Below, one piece after another: positions 18,089 through 26,859 of a stretch of 64,000 bases of DNA. Source of the stretch: Dehalococcoidia bacterium (lineage in GTDB: Bacteria > Chloroflexota > Dehalococcoidia > SM23-28-2 > RBG-16-64-32). Both the position numbers and the translations under genes were made by a program. The stretch is taken from positions 1-64,000 of the forward strand of contig JAUSFE010000057.1 in NCBI GenBank assembly GCA_030649945.1, read 5' to 3'. A model generated the notes under the pieces. The model ran no database searches and was not told the origin of the DNA. It saw only the letters and a list, made by a program, of their open reading frames with translations. How positions within the stretch are numbered: position 1 is the first letter of the stretch; each line of letters opens with the position of its first letter.

Positions 18089-18153
18089 ATTTGCCAAATG
18101 CCCAATGCTGCTCCAATGCTCTAATGCTCTAATGCTCTAACGCCCTAATGCCC
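18089..18153. repeat. 8-mer phased repeat (AATGCTCT) running into the rsmI start
   Basis: Octamers AATGCTCT, AATGCTCT, AATGCTCT, AACGCCCT, AATGCCCA follow looser AATGC units. The rsmI start codon is the ATG of the last octamer. No Shine-Dalgarno is visible between array and start. Confidence 0.85.
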
Positions 18154-18975
18154 ACCCTCTACCTCGTCGCCACGCCGATAGGCAACCTGGAGGACGTCAC
18201 CCTGCGCGCCCTCCGCATCCTGGGGGAGGTCTCGCTCGTCCTGGCCGAGGACACGCGCACGGCCCGCAAGCTGCTCTCGCACCACGGCGTCCCCCGGCGC
18301 CGGCTGCTCAGCTATAACGAGCACAACATGCGCCGGCGCACGCCGCAGGTCCTGACCGCCCTGCGCGAGGGCGACGTGGCGCTCGTCTCCGAGGCCGGCA
18401 CGCCCGGCATCAGCGACCCCGGCTACGAGCTCGTGCGCGCCGCCATTGAGGCGGGCTTCGAGGTCTCGCCCGTGCCCGGACCATCCGCTGTCGTCGCCGC
18501 CCTCGCCGCCTCCGGCCTGCCCTCGCGCGAGTTCACCTTCCTGGGCTTCCTGCCCCGCCGCTCCACGGAGCGCTGCCGCCTCTTCGCCGGCCTCGCCTCC
18601 GATCCGCGCACCCTCGTGGCATTCGAGTCCCCGCACCGTCTCCGCGCCACCCTGGAGGACATGCGCCAGGCCTGGGGCGACCGCCGCATCGCCGTCTGCC
18701 GCGAGCTCACCAAGCTGTACGAGGAGTTCTTCCGGGGGACGGTCTCGCAGGCCCTGGAGCGCTTCCTTGAGCCACGCGGCGAGTTCACGCTGGTGATTGA
18801 GGGCGCCTCGCTCGAACGCCCCGAGCCCTCGGAGGACGCGATCCGGGCGGCGCTCGGGCGGCTGACCGCAAGCGGCATGTCGGCGAAGGACGCCGTGGCA
18901 CAGGTGGCGCGGGACCTGGGCGCGCCAAGGCGCCGCGTCTACTCGATCGCGGTGGCGAAGGCGGATGACACATGA
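18148..18975 (+). CDS. rsmI: 16S rRNA 2'-O-methyltransferase RsmI
   Basis: A 275-residue tetrapyrrole-methylase-fold enzyme that methylates the ribose of C1402 in 16S rRNA. Family motifs: LYLVATPIGNLEDVTLRAL at the N-terminus, AEDTRTARKLL (about 34-44), EAGTPGISDPG (about 81-91) and PGPSAVVAAL. A C-terminal helical extension is usual. Its ATG lies within an octamer array (18089-18153), so translation may start without a normal ribosome-binding site. Confidence 0.95.
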   Translation: MPTLYLVATPIGNLEDVTLRALRILGEVSLVLAEDTRTARKLLSHHGVPRRRLLSYNEHNMRRRTPQVLTALREGDVALVSEAGTPGISDPGYELVRAAIEAGFEVSPVPGPSAVVAALAASGLPSREFTFLGFLPRRSTERCRLFAGLASDPRTLVAFESPHRLRATLEDMRQAWGDRRIAVCRELTKLYEEFFRGTVSQALERFLEPRGEFTLVIEGASLERPEPSEDAIRAALGRLTASGMSAKDAVAQVARDLGAPRRRVYSIAVAKADDT

Positions 18976-19012
18976 AATTGCCACGGCCGACAACCACGTC
19001 CCACAGGCGTCC

Positions 19013-19134
19013 TCACATCCGTTAATCCGTTCCCCAATCCGTTGACAGATTGCTCCAATACTCCATTGCTCCATTGCTCTATTGCTCCATCCGTCCATCC
19101 CGCATCCGCTAATCCGTTCCCCATCCGTTGACAG
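19013..19134. repeat. 8-mer array (CTCCATTG) bracketed by a 25-bp direct repeat
   Basis: A central octamer array (CTCCAATA, CTCCATTG, CTCCATTG, CTCTATTG, CTCCATCC) lies between two near-identical stretches: TAATCCGTTCCCCA plus ATCCGTTGACAG at 19023-19048 and 19110-19134, differing by one base. The second copy lies about 55 bp before metG. Confidence 0.8.
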
Positions 19135-19168
19135 GCAACCAGCCGGCTGCCCGCACGGCGCCCCATGC

Positions 19169-19174
19169 TACAAT
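19169..19174 (+). promoter_or_regulatory. Probable metG -10 box
   Basis: TACAAT 15 bases before the metG ATG; the leader would be very short. No good -35 at 17 bp spacing is seen. Confidence 0.4.
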
Positions 19175-19188
19175 TCGGTCGAATTCAT

Positions 19189-20871
19189 ATGGCTGAGAAG
19201 ATATTCCTCGGCGTCGCCTGGCCTTACAGCAACGGTTCCCTGCACATCGGCCAGATCGCCGGCGCTTACCTGCCCGCAGACATCTTCGCCCGCTACCACC
19301 GCGCCGCCGGCAACGAGGTGCTGATGGTCTCCGGCAGCGACCAGCACGGCACGCCCATCACTGTGCGCGCGGAACAGGAAGGGCGCACGCCCGGCGAGGT
19401 GGTAGCCGCCTTCCACCAGGAGTTCCTGGAGTCCTGGCAGGGGCTTGGCATTAGCTGGGACCTCTACACCACCACGGGCACCCAGAACCACGCGCGCGTC
19501 TCGCAGGACATCTTCCTGCGCCTGCTGGAGAAGGGCGATATCTACAAGGCCCTGATGAAGCTGCCCTACTGCGCGGTTGAGCAGCGATTTCTCCTCGACC
19601 GTTATGTCGAGGGCACCTGCCCCCTCTGCGCCTACGAGCACGCCCGCGGCGACCAGTGCGACAACTGCGGCAACATCCTGGACCCGGAGGACCTGCGCGA
19701 CGCCCGCTGCAAATTCGACGGCTCCGAGCCCGAGATGCGCGAGTCCGAGCACTTCTTCATCCGCCTCACCGCCTACAACGACCGCCTCGGCGAGTGGCTG
19801 CGCCGGGACAAGGGCCACTGGCGCAAGAACGTCGTCAACTTCTCCCTGGGCATCATCCAGCAGGGCCTGCGCGACCGGTCCATCACGCGCGACCTGCAGT
19901 GGGGCGTGCCGGTGCCCGTGCCGGGCTACGAGAACAAGCGCATCTACGTCTGGTTCGAGGCTGTGATCGGCTACCTTTCCGCCGCCATCGAGTGGGCGGA
20001 GCGCACCGGACAGCCGCAGAAGTGGCGGGACTTCTGGCAGGACCCCGCCTGCAAGACCTACTACTTCATGGGCAAGGACAATATCCCCTTCCACACCCTC
20101 ATCTGGCCCGCGCAGCTCATGGGCTACGGCGAGGCCACCGGCGAGCGCTACAACCTCCCCTACGACGTCCCGGCCAACCAGAACCTCACCATCCGCGGCA
20201 GCAAGGCCTCCACCAGCCGCCGCCTGGCCGTCTGGGTCCCGGACTACCTCTCGCGCTACGACCCGGACCCGCTGCGCTACTACCTCGCCGCCACGATGCC
20301 CGAGACTTCGGACTCCGACTTCACCTGGGCCGACTTCGTGCGCCGCAACAACGACGAACTCGTCGCCACCTGGGGCAACCTGGTGAACCGCGTCCTCACC
20401 TTCATCTATCGCCACTGCGAGCGCGCCGTGCCCCAGCCGGGTGAGCTGACCGACGCCGACCGCGCGCTCATCTCGCGGGCCGAGCGCGCCATCTGCGAGG
20501 CCGGCGAGCAGGTGTCCCGCTGCAACTTCCGCGCCGGACTCGAGGCCGCCATGGCCACCGCGCGCGAGGCGAACCGCTACGTGGAGGAGAACGCCCCTTG
20601 GAAGCTGGTGAAGGAGGACCGGGAGCGCTGCGCCACCGTGCTCTACACCGCCCTCGCCGTCATCAGCGGCCTGAACGTCGCCCTCTCGCCCTACCTGCCC
20701 TTCACCTGCCAGACGCTGCACGGCTATCTGGGACACGAGGGCCCCCTCCAGACCGCCGGCTGGCGCCTGGAGCCGCCGGCGCCCGGAAGGCCCCTGGCGG
20801 AAGCGCAGCCGCTGTTCAAGAAGCTGGACCCGGCAATCGTCGAAGAGGAAGAGGGAAGGCTGGGGGCATGA
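19189..20871 (+). CDS. metG: Methionyl-tRNA synthetase
   Basis: A 560-residue class I synthetase that charges tRNA-Met. The ATG at 19189 gives the standard N-terminus (FLGVAWPYSNGSLHIGQ; HIGQ is the HIGH motif). The connective domain keeps zinc ligands (CPLCAYEHARGDQCDNC, about 138-154). The second signature reads KASTSR (about 345) instead of KMSKS, a relaxed variant. The helical anticodon-binding domain fills the C-terminal third. There is no C-terminal EMAP-like dimerisation domain, which is normal for this length. Confidence 0.95.
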   Translation: MAEKIFLGVAWPYSNGSLHIGQIAGAYLPADIFARYHRAAGNEVLMVSGSDQHGTPITVRAEQEGRTPGEVVAAFHQEFLESWQGLGISWDLYTTTGTQNHARVSQDIFLRLLEKGDIYKALMKLPYCAVEQRFLLDRYVEGTCPLCAYEHARGDQCDNCGNILDPEDLRDARCKFDGSEPEMRESEHFFIRLTAYNDRLGEWLRRDKGHWRKNVVNFSLGIIQQGLRDRSITRDLQWGVPVPVPGYENKRIYVWFEAVIGYLSAAIEWAERTGQPQKWRDFWQDPACKTYYFMGKDNIPFHTLIWPAQLMGYGEATGERYNLPYDVPANQNLTIRGSKASTSRRLAVWVPDYLSRYDPDPLRYYLAATMPETSDSDFTWADFVRRNNDELVATWGNLVNRVLTFIYRHCERAVPQPGELTDADRALISRAERAICEAGEQVSRCNFRAGLEAAMATAREANRYVEENAPWKLVKEDRERCATVLYTALAVISGLNVALSPYLPFTCQTLHGYLGHEGPLQTAGWRLEPPAPGRPLAEAQPLFKKLDPAIVEEEEGRLGA

Positions 20872-20882
20872 CGAGCGAACAT

Positions 20883-20952
20883 ACAATCAGGCAATCATGC
20901 AATCAAGGCGAGAGTTGTTTGATTGCTTGCTTGCCTGATTGCTTGATTGCGG
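20883..20952. repeat. Inverted 8-mer phased repeat (CAATCAGG family), copy 3
   Basis: CAATCAGG, CAATCATG, CAATCAAG, then a short spacer and TGTTTGAT, TGCTTGCT, TGCCTGAT, TGCTTGAT: an imperfect inverted octamer array in the metG-tatD gap. Confidence 0.85.
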
Positions 20953-20980
20953 GGGCGGGCCCCAGGGGCAGGGCCATGCC

Positions 20981-21814
20981 ATGCTAGTCGACTCCCACTG
21001 CCACCTCCAGGACCGCCAGTTCGACAGCGACCGCGAACAGGTGCTGGCCCGCGCTACGGCGGCGGGCGTCTCCGCCATCGTCGTCGCCGGCGACGACATC
21101 GCCAGCAGCCGCCGCGCCATCGACCTCGCGGACTCGTACGAAAACGTCTACGCGGCCATCGGGGTGCACCCGCACAACGCCAGCGCCGTGACCCCACGGG
21201 AGATCGAGACGCTCGGGCGCCTGGCGGACTCCGCCAAGGTCGTCGCCATCGGCGAGATCGGGCTCGATTTCTACCGCGAACTCTCTCCGCGCGCCGTCCA
21301 GCGGGCGGCCTTCCAGCAGCAGTTGGAGCTCGCGCGCAGCCTGCACCTGCCGGTCGTGATCCACTCCAGGGACGCCGACGAGGAGACGTTCGGGATGATC
21401 GAGGAGTATGAGCAGGCGGCGCTGCCCAAGTGGCCCAAGGACCGGCCGCTGGGGGTCTTGCACTGCTTCGCCGGCGACCTGGCGCTCGCCCTGCGCTACA
21501 TCGAGCTGGGGTTCGTCATCTCCATCCCCGGCGCCTGCACCTACCCCAACGCCGGCCGCACCCGCACCGTCGCCCGCGGCATCCCCTACCGCTGGCTGAC
21601 CGTAGAGACCGATGCCCCCTACCTGCCGCCCCAGCCCCGCCGCGGCGGGCGCAACGAGCCGGCCTACCTCACCGATACGGTGCAGTGCATCGCCGACCTG
21701 CGCGGTGACTCGGTCCAGGAAGTCGCGGACCGCACGGCCATGACGGCGGCGTGGCTGTTCGGGCTCGGCAACATCGGCGAGCCCACCGCGCAGACACCGG
21801 GAGACCTCCCGTGA
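20981..21814 (+). CDS. tatD: TatD-family metal-dependent hydrolase/DNase
   Basis: A 277-residue TIM-barrel metallohydrolase. Metal ligands are visible in VDSHCHLQD (His 6 and 8), the central Glu in IGEIGLDFYR (about 92-101), His in VIHSRDADE and HCFAGD, and Asp in TVETDAPYLPP. TatD proteins are DNases linked to repair and turnover. The ATG at 20981 is chosen because VDSHCHL follows at once. It overlaps the next gene by 4 bases (GTGA). Confidence 0.94.
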   Translation: MLVDSHCHLQDRQFDSDREQVLARATAAGVSAIVVAGDDIASSRRAIDLADSYENVYAAIGVHPHNASAVTPREIETLGRLADSAKVVAIGEIGLDFYRELSPRAVQRAAFQQQLELARSLHLPVVIHSRDADEETFGMIEEYEQAALPKWPKDRPLGVLHCFAGDLALALRYIELGFVISIPGACTYPNAGRTRTVARGIPYRWLTVETDAPYLPPQPRRGGRNEPAYLTDTVQCIADLRGDSVQEVADRTAMTAAWLFGLGNIGEPTAQTPGDLP

Positions 21815-22809
21815 AGGCCCCGGGCAGCAAGCTCCTGCGGGAGGCCCAGGGCAGGCCCGATGGCCTCTACGGCGCCGTCCAGGAAGACCTGGGCCGCGTC
21901 GAGGCGACCTTCGATGCGCTGAAACAGGTGGACTACGGACCCCTGGGCGAGATACTGGCCATGGTCCTCGGCGGCGGCAAGCTCCTGCGCCCCGCACTCG
22001 CGCTCCTGGCCGGGCGCTTCGGCGAGTACAATCTGGACCTGCTGGTCCCCCTTGCCGCCTCCGTCGAGCTCCTGCACACTGCCACTCTCGTCCACGACGA
22101 TGTCATCGATAGCGCCTCCACCCGCCGTGGCCGCCCCACCGTCAACAGCGCCTTCCAGAACTCCACCACCGTCATGCTGGGCGACTATCTCTTCGCGCAC
22201 GCCGCGGACCAGGTGGTGCAGACCGGCAGCATGCGCGTCGTCGGCCTCTTCTCCAACACCTTGATGATCATGGCCAAAGGCGAGATCCGCCAGGACCTCG
22301 CCGCTTACGATAGCCGCCAGACCATCCGCGACTATCTCGGCCGCATCGGCGGCAAGACGGCATCGCTGTTCGCCACCGCCTGCGAGGGCGGCGCCGTCGT
22401 CGCCCAGGAGCCGGAAGACTGGATCGCGGCCCTGCGGGATTACGGGTACAACTTCGGCATGGCCTTCCAGATAGTGGACGACATCCTGGACTTCACCGGC
22501 GACGAGGAGCACATGGGCAAGCCCGTGGGCAGCGACCTTATGCAGGGCACCTTGACGCTGCCGTCCTTCCTGCTGCTGGAGCGCCAGCCGAAGTCCAACC
22601 CGGTCCAGAGGTACTTTGCCCGCCCCACCCGGGAGCGCCTGGCGCAGGCGGTGGAGGCGGTCCGCTCATCCGGCATCCTGGACGAGTCCGCCGCGATAGC
22701 GCGCGACTTCTCCCGCCGCGCCGTGGCCGCCCTCTCCGTCCTGCCGGACCTGAACGACCGCCAGACCCTGGCGGACCTCGCAGAGTACATCCTGGAACGC
22801 CGCAGCTAG
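21811..22809 (+). CDS. ispB: Polyprenyl diphosphate synthase
   Basis: A 332-residue all-helical trans-prenyltransferase. The first Asp-rich motif is LVHDDVIDSASTRRG (about 94-108) and the second is QIVDDILDF (about 227-235); KLLRPALALL near residue 52 supplies the basic substrate-binding residues. Long-chain products for quinone side chains or lipid carriers are likely, because small residues rather than bulky aromatics precede the first motif; exact chain length cannot be read. GTG start within the tatD stop (GTGA), so the two are translationally coupled. Confidence 0.92.
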   Translation: MKAPGSKLLREAQGRPDGLYGAVQEDLGRVEATFDALKQVDYGPLGEILAMVLGGGKLLRPALALLAGRFGEYNLDLLVPLAASVELLHTATLVHDDVIDSASTRRGRPTVNSAFQNSTTVMLGDYLFAHAADQVVQTGSMRVVGLFSNTLMIMAKGEIRQDLAAYDSRQTIRDYLGRIGGKTASLFATACEGGAVVAQEPEDWIAALRDYGYNFGMAFQIVDDILDFTGDEEHMGKPVGSDLMQGTLTLPSFLLLERQPKSNPVQRYFARPTRERLAQAVEAVRSSGILDESAAIARDFSRRAVAALSVLPDLNDRQTLADLAEYILERRS

Positions 22810-23199
22810 CTTTAGTTCCCACAGACGTCGTTTACACGCGTCGCCAGTGGTGCACCGCTACCATGTCATTCTGAGCGGGCATGCCCCTCGCTCGTGGGAG
22901 TGCGTATCTTCGCGAAGGAATCTGGGGCGGGGCAAACGCCCGCGCGAGGAGCTTCCAGGCGCGGGGCAAGCGCCTCACGCCTAGCACTCCCGGCAGAGGT
23001 TCGTCTCCCGCCGGCGTCTGTCATTCTGAGCCGCACGCCGCCCGCCCTGTTGCAAAGCCTGCCCTGATCCTGCCGAAGGGTGCCTCCAACCGGGCCAAAT
23101 TCCCGTAGGGAGGTACCTTCAGGTGCCTCCAACCGGGGCGGCGCGGGGAGCCTCCGCCCGCCGACGCCCTCGCGGGCCCCGCGCCCTCGGCTGCGGGCG
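22810..23199. repeat. 390-bp gap with GTCATTCTGAGCG-family element, copy B, and short direct repeats
   Basis: An element copy begins GTCATTCTGAGCG at 22864 and carries TTCGCGAAGGAATCTGGGG (22910-22930). A second, partial copy starts at 23020 (GTCATTCTGAGCC). At 23085 and 23131 the 15-mer GTGCCTCCAACCGGG is repeated around a GGGAGGTACC segment. No gene is supported here. Confidence 0.65.
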
Positions 23200-24162
23200 T
23201 CACCCCGCGGCCGGCCGCGACGGGCGCCCGGGGATCTCCAGGTCGTCCGGCGGCGGCGCCGGGTTCGAAATGCCGTGCAGCAGCTGCGTGGGCACCAGCG
23301 CGATCAGCTCCTCCACCGTCCACCTGCCGTCCTTCTGGATCTGCTGTATCGGCATCTCCTCGTGCCCCAGCGCCACGACTCCGCCCGCCACGTGGAAGAT
23401 CTTCCCGTTCACGTTCCAGGCGTCGTCCGTGCACAGCCAGACGGTCATGGGCGCCACGTGCTCCGGCGTGCGCTCCATCACGTCCACGGGCGGCGGCGCC
23501 GGCTGCACAATGCCCCGCTGCGCGCGTATCTGCCGCGCGCTCTCCGGGATCTGCGCTATCATCCGCGTCTGCGCCCCTGGCGCAATGGCGTTGCAGGTGA
23601 CGCCGTAGCGTCCCAGGTCGCGCGCCACCACGCGGGTCAGCCCGGCGATGCCTGCCTTGGCGGCGCCGTAGTTCGCCTGCCCGGAGATGCCCCGCAGGCC
23701 CGATATCGAAGAGAAGTTGACGATGCGCCCGTAACGCTGCTGGCGCATCAGCACGGACGCCGGCTTGATCGTGTTGAAATGCCCCTTCAGGTGCACAGAG
23801 TAGACGGCGTCCCACTCCTCCTCGCTCATGTTGAAGATCATGCGGTCGCGCAGGATGCCCGCCACGTTCACGAGGATGTCGATGCGGCCGAACGCCTGCA
23901 CGCACTGCGTGACCATGCGCTCGCCGCCCCCGGCGTCCGCCACGCTGTCGTAGTTGGCCACGGCAGTGCCGCCGGCCGAGCCTATCTCCGCTGCCACCTG
24001 GTCGGCCGGGCCGTCGTCGTGCCCGCTGCCGTCCACATTCACGCCCGGGTCGTTCACGACGACGTTCGCCCCCTCCTGCCCGAGGAGGATGGCCACCGCC
24101 CGCCCAATACCGCGCCCTGCCCCGGTGACCACCGCGCTGCGTCCTTCGAGTCTTCCTGGCAT
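23200..24162 (-). CDS. SDR-family dehydrogenase (MFE-2/FabG-like), copy 1
   Basis: A 320-residue short-chain dehydrogenase. The NAD(P) site is TGAGRGIGRA (about 13-22), followed by VVVNDPGVNVDGSGHD, typical of (3R)-hydroxyacyl-CoA dehydrogenases of multifunctional enzyme type 2. Catalytic Ser and the Tyr-Lys pair are in FSSISG and YGAAKAG. A C-terminal extension ends NPAPPPDDLEIPGR. The next gene is a paralogue with the same tail, so the pair arose by tandem duplication. Probably acts in beta-oxidation of fatty acyl or sterol side chains along with the MaoC and thiolase genes nearby. Confidence 0.88.
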   Translation of the reverse strand: MPGRLEGRSAVVTGAGRGIGRAVAILLGQEGANVVVNDPGVNVDGSGHDDGPADQVAAEIGSAGGTAVANYDSVADAGGGERMVTQCVQAFGRIDILVNVAGILRDRMIFNMSEEEWDAVYSVHLKGHFNTIKPASVLMRQQRYGRIVNFSSISGLRGISGQANYGAAKAGIAGLTRVVARDLGRYGVTCNAIAPGAQTRMIAQIPESARQIRAQRGIVQPAPPPVDVMERTPEHVAPMTVWLCTDDAWNVNGKIFHVAGGVVALGHEEMPIQQIQKDGRWTVEELIALVPTQLLHGISNPAPPPDDLEIPGRPSRPAAG

Positions 24163-24195
24163 CTCACCTCTCCTTGGTGGCGACCTTCCTACTTC

Positions 24196-25137
24196 CTACA
24201 GCGGCACCTGGATGTTGCGCCCGGGGATCTCCAGGTCTTCCGGCGGCGGCGCCGGGTTGCGCACGCCCTCCAGCAGCTGCGGCACGGCCTGAGAAAGCTC
24301 GTCCAGGCGCCACAGGCCGGGCTTGAAGGCGGTGCGCCAGGGGACGGGTTGCTGCAGGACAGCCACCGTCCCCGCGTAGACCAAAAAGATCTGGCCGTTC
24401 ACATTCCAGGCGGCGTCCGTCGCCAGGTACGCCACCATCGGCGCGATCATGTCCGCGTCAAGCTGCTGGATGGCGCTGGGCTGCGGCTGCGCAAGGGCGG
24501 CCGCCCCGCCGCGCGGCGCCGAGGGGATCGTCGCTGTCAGCCGCGTCCACGCCCGCGGCGCAATGGCGTTGCACGTCGCGCCGTAGCGCCCCAGGTCGCG
24601 CGCCACCACGCGCGTCAGCCCCGCGATGGCGGACTTCGCCGCGCCGTAGTTCGCCTGCCCCGCATTCCCCCACAGGCCGGACTCAGAGCTGAAGTTGATG
24701 ATGCGGCCGTAGCGCTGCTGCCGCATGAGCACGGCGGCCGGCTTAATGGTGTTGTAATGGCCCTTCAGGTGCACGGCCATCACCTCGTCCCACTCCTGCT
24801 CCGCCATGTTGAAGATCATGCGGTCGCGCAGGATGCCGGCGTTGTTTACCAGGACGTCGAGGCGGCCGAACTTCTCCATCGCGGTCTTGATGATGTTCTC
24901 GCCGCCCTGGACGGTAGTGACGGAATCGTAGTTGGCGACGGCCGTGCCGGCGGCGGCGGTGATCTCGGCCACCACCTGCTCCGCCGGGCCGTTGTCGTGG
25001 CCGCTGCCGTCCGGGTTCACGCCCGGGTCATTCACCACTACCTTCGCGCCGTGCTCGGCCATCAGCAGCGCGATCCCGCGGCCGATGCCCCGGCCGGCGC
25101 CGGTGATCACCGCCACTTTACCTTCGAGTAGTCCCAT
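24196..25137 (-). CDS. SDR-family dehydrogenase (MFE-2/FabG-like), copy 2
   Basis: A 313-residue paralogue of the preceding SDR. It carries TGAGRGIGRG, VVVNDPGVNPDGSGHD, FSSESG and YGAAKSAI, and shares the unusual C-terminal NPAPPPEDLEIPGR. In the N-terminal 200 residues the two are very similar, while the substrate-side loop after NAIAPRAW differs, suggesting different acyl substrates. 33 bp separate the genes, so one transcript is likely, with this gene first. Confidence 0.88.
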   Translation of the reverse strand: MGLLEGKVAVITGAGRGIGRGIALLMAEHGAKVVVNDPGVNPDGSGHDNGPAEQVVAEITAAAGTAVANYDSVTTVQGGENIIKTAMEKFGRLDVLVNNAGILRDRMIFNMAEQEWDEVMAVHLKGHYNTIKPAAVLMRQQRYGRIINFSSESGLWGNAGQANYGAAKSAIAGLTRVVARDLGRYGATCNAIAPRAWTRLTATIPSAPRGGAAALAQPQPSAIQQLDADMIAPMVAYLATDAAWNVNGQIFLVYAGTVAVLQQPVPWRTAFKPGLWRLDELSQAVPQLLEGVRNPAPPPEDLEIPGRNIQVPL

Positions 25138-25176
25138 GGTTTCCTCCAGGTGGGCCCGCTTCCCGGCGATCTGCCG

Positions 25177-25680
25177 TCAGTCGCCGGCGGTTCGTTCCCA
25201 CGCTCGCCCGGTTGCCTCCGCGTACGCCCACGCCTGGACGTCCGGGGGCTGCATGCCGAAGCCCGTCAGGATGGCGCAGATCTGCTCCCGGTGGGCGCTC
25301 CCGTGATGGAGCGCCTGAGTCACGATGACACCGGCGCGGACCCTGCGGGCCCCTTCGTCCACGATGATCACGCGTTCCGCGTCGACCGGCTCGGACAGGA
25401 ACTGCTCCCAGAGCTGCTCCGTCTCCTCGACCCGCGCCCGGACCTGGTCGAGGTCAGCGCTCGCATCGCGATCGACCGCCCAGGCGGGTCCGCTGCCGGC
25501 CAGCCGCCACAGGTAGCGCCCGTCCGCCATAACGAGGTGATTGAAGGTGGCCAGGATACCCCCGAAACTGCCAATTGCGGCAGACGAGAGCTGTTCCTCC
25601 GAAAGGCCTCGGCAGGACGCCAGGAGCCGCTTGGTCGCCCAACCGTTGTGGCGGAACGCCTCGAGCAGGGCCTCGTTCAC
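25177..25680 (-). CDS. DinB-family four-helix-bundle protein
   Basis: A 167-residue DinB/YfiT-like protein. The metal-ligand histidines fit the family: H in ATFNHLVMAD (about 48) and the HHGSAHREQI pair near 125-130. DinB proteins are putative metal-dependent transferases, some of which use small thiols. N-terminal MNEALLEAFRHNGWAT is characteristic. Transcribed upstream of the SDR pair in the same direction; no specific substrate can be inferred. Confidence 0.85.
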   Translation of the reverse strand: MNEALLEAFRHNGWATKRLLASCRGLSEEQLSSAAIGSFGGILATFNHLVMADGRYLWRLAGSGPAWAVDRDASADLDQVRARVEETEQLWEQFLSEPVDAERVIIVDEGARRVRAGVIVTQALHHGSAHREQICAILTGFGMQPPDVQAWAYAEATGRAWERTAGD

Positions 25681-25756
25681 TGTCGCTCCCCCCGTTCGAG
25701 CATCGGGCAGCGTACACCACAGCGCCTGCTTCCAACCTCCAACCTCCAGCTACTCA

Positions 25757-26185
25757 TCACACTCTCGTTGGCAGCTTCACCGTCGCCGTTCCCGGCGTGG
25801 TCTTGTTGCCGGCCGGGTCCTCGGTCCAGATCTCGAGGTCTACGAGTCCCGCGCCATCCTCCTGCCGCTTGCTCTTGACAACGCCCTTGCAGACCACGTC
25901 CTTGTCCACCATGTCCATGCCCCGGTACTGGCACGCCAGGCGGCGCACGCGCCCCCGCTCGCCTATCCACTCGTGCAGCATGCGGCCCAGCAGCGCGTGC
26001 TTGAGGGCGCCGTGCACTATGCGGTCCGCCAGGCCGGTGGCCTGCGCGAAGTCCTTGTCGTAGTGGATCTGGTAGTAATCGCCGGAGCCGGCGGCCCAGA
26101 GCACCAGCCGCTGCGAGTCGCAGTTCTGCACCAGCGTGGGAACCTCCTGTCCCTCCTCCACGTCTTCGAAGTAAACCTGCGCCAT
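25757..26185 (-). CDS. MaoC-like hot-dog dehydratase
   Basis: A 142-residue hot-dog protein of the MaoC/(R)-specific enoyl-CoA hydratase family. It has the hydratase-2 pattern: DYYQIHYDKDFA (catalytic Asp/His, about 36-47) then GLADRIVHGAL. It lies 54 bp downstream of a second, N-terminal-type MaoC gene; such split pairs often form a heterodimeric enoyl-CoA hydratase in side-chain degradation clusters. Confidence 0.88.
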   Translation of the reverse strand: MAQVYFEDVEEGQEVPTLVQNCDSQRLVLWAAGSGDYYQIHYDKDFAQATGLADRIVHGALKHALLGRMLHEWIGERGRVRRLACQYRGMDMVDKDVVCKGVVKSKRQEDGAGLVDLEIWTEDPAGNKTTPGTATVKLPTRV

Positions 26186-26239
26186 CTCGTCCTCCTGGGC
26201 GGGCCAGGATGCAGCCCTGCCCCGCGAATCCTGGCTCCT

Positions 26240-26719
26240 TTAGTACCGAATGGCGGTCCCGCGCATGATCGCCACCGTCTTGCCCTGCGGATTCTTGAAC
26301 GCCGTCTCCGTCTGCACAATCAGCATCATGCCCATCCGCCCTTCCCGCTCGCTCAGGTCGGTGAGCCGGGAGGTGGCGGACAGCACGTCGCCCGCACAGA
26401 CGTCGTCGAAGTACTCGATGTCCGTACCGCCGTTCAGGATGCGCTTCAGCGGCACGTCCAGGCGGAAGATCTCCGCCACGCGCACCGGCTGGCCCGGGAT
26501 GACGACCGCATGGCCCAGGAAACCCGCCGACGCCGGCAGCCCGCGATACCCCTTGCCGCGGGCGTACTCCGCGTCGAAGAACACCGGGTCCGTGGAGCCC
26601 ACCGCGCGCGCGAACTGCCGGCACCCAGTGTTATCCACCTCGTACGTCACCGCCTCCGACTCTTTGCCGATCAGGGCCCGCATCTCATCCGTAATCACGG
26701 ATGCCTGCTGCTGCGTCAC
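26240..26719 (-). CDS. MaoC N-terminal-type hydratase subunit
   Basis: A 159-residue hot-dog protein like the N-terminal half of hydratase-2 (FAS1-DH region). GTG at 26719 is chosen because GGAGGA lies 8 bases upstream; extending further would translate a heptamer repeat. Features: TYEVDNTGCRQFARAVGSTDP near the N-terminus (EVDNTGCRQFARAVG), FLGHAVVIPGQP and a final TAIRY. It lacks the Asp/His hydratase motif, consistent with the non-catalytic partner of the next gene. Confidence 0.85.
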   Translation of the reverse strand: MTQQQASVITDEMRALIGKESEAVTYEVDNTGCRQFARAVGSTDPVFFDAEYARGKGYRGLPASAGFLGHAVVIPGQPVRVAEIFRLDVPLKRILNGGTDIEYFDDVCAGDVLSATSRLTDLSEREGRMGMMLIVQTETAFKNPQGKTVAIMRGTAIRY

Positions 26720-26754
26720 GCTGTTGTTCCTCCTTCGGTGGGCATTGGCAGTCG

Positions 26755-26859
26755 AACCTCTAACCTCTAACCTCCAACCTCCAACCTCCAACCTCCAACC
26801 TCCAACCTCCAACCTCTAATTTCTAATTCCTAATTCCTAACTTCTAACCTCTAACCTCA
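26755..26859. repeat. 15-unit heptamer array (AACCTCC)
   Basis: Uninterrupted heptamers: AACCTCT x2, AACCTCC x6, AACCTCT, AATTTCT, AATTCCT x2, AACTTCT, AACCTCT, AACCTCA. The last unit contains the stop codon of the gene at 26857-27261. The longest and cleanest of the phased arrays in this window. Confidence 0.95.

Noticed and set aside
19168-20886. 572-codon minus-strand frame opposite metG
   Set aside because: Val/Gly/Ala-rich shadow of metG.
26720-26812. N-terminal extension of the MaoC N-type gene (MEVGGWRLEVGG...)
   Set aside because: It translates the AACCTCC heptamer array; the GTG at 26719 has a good ribosome-binding site.
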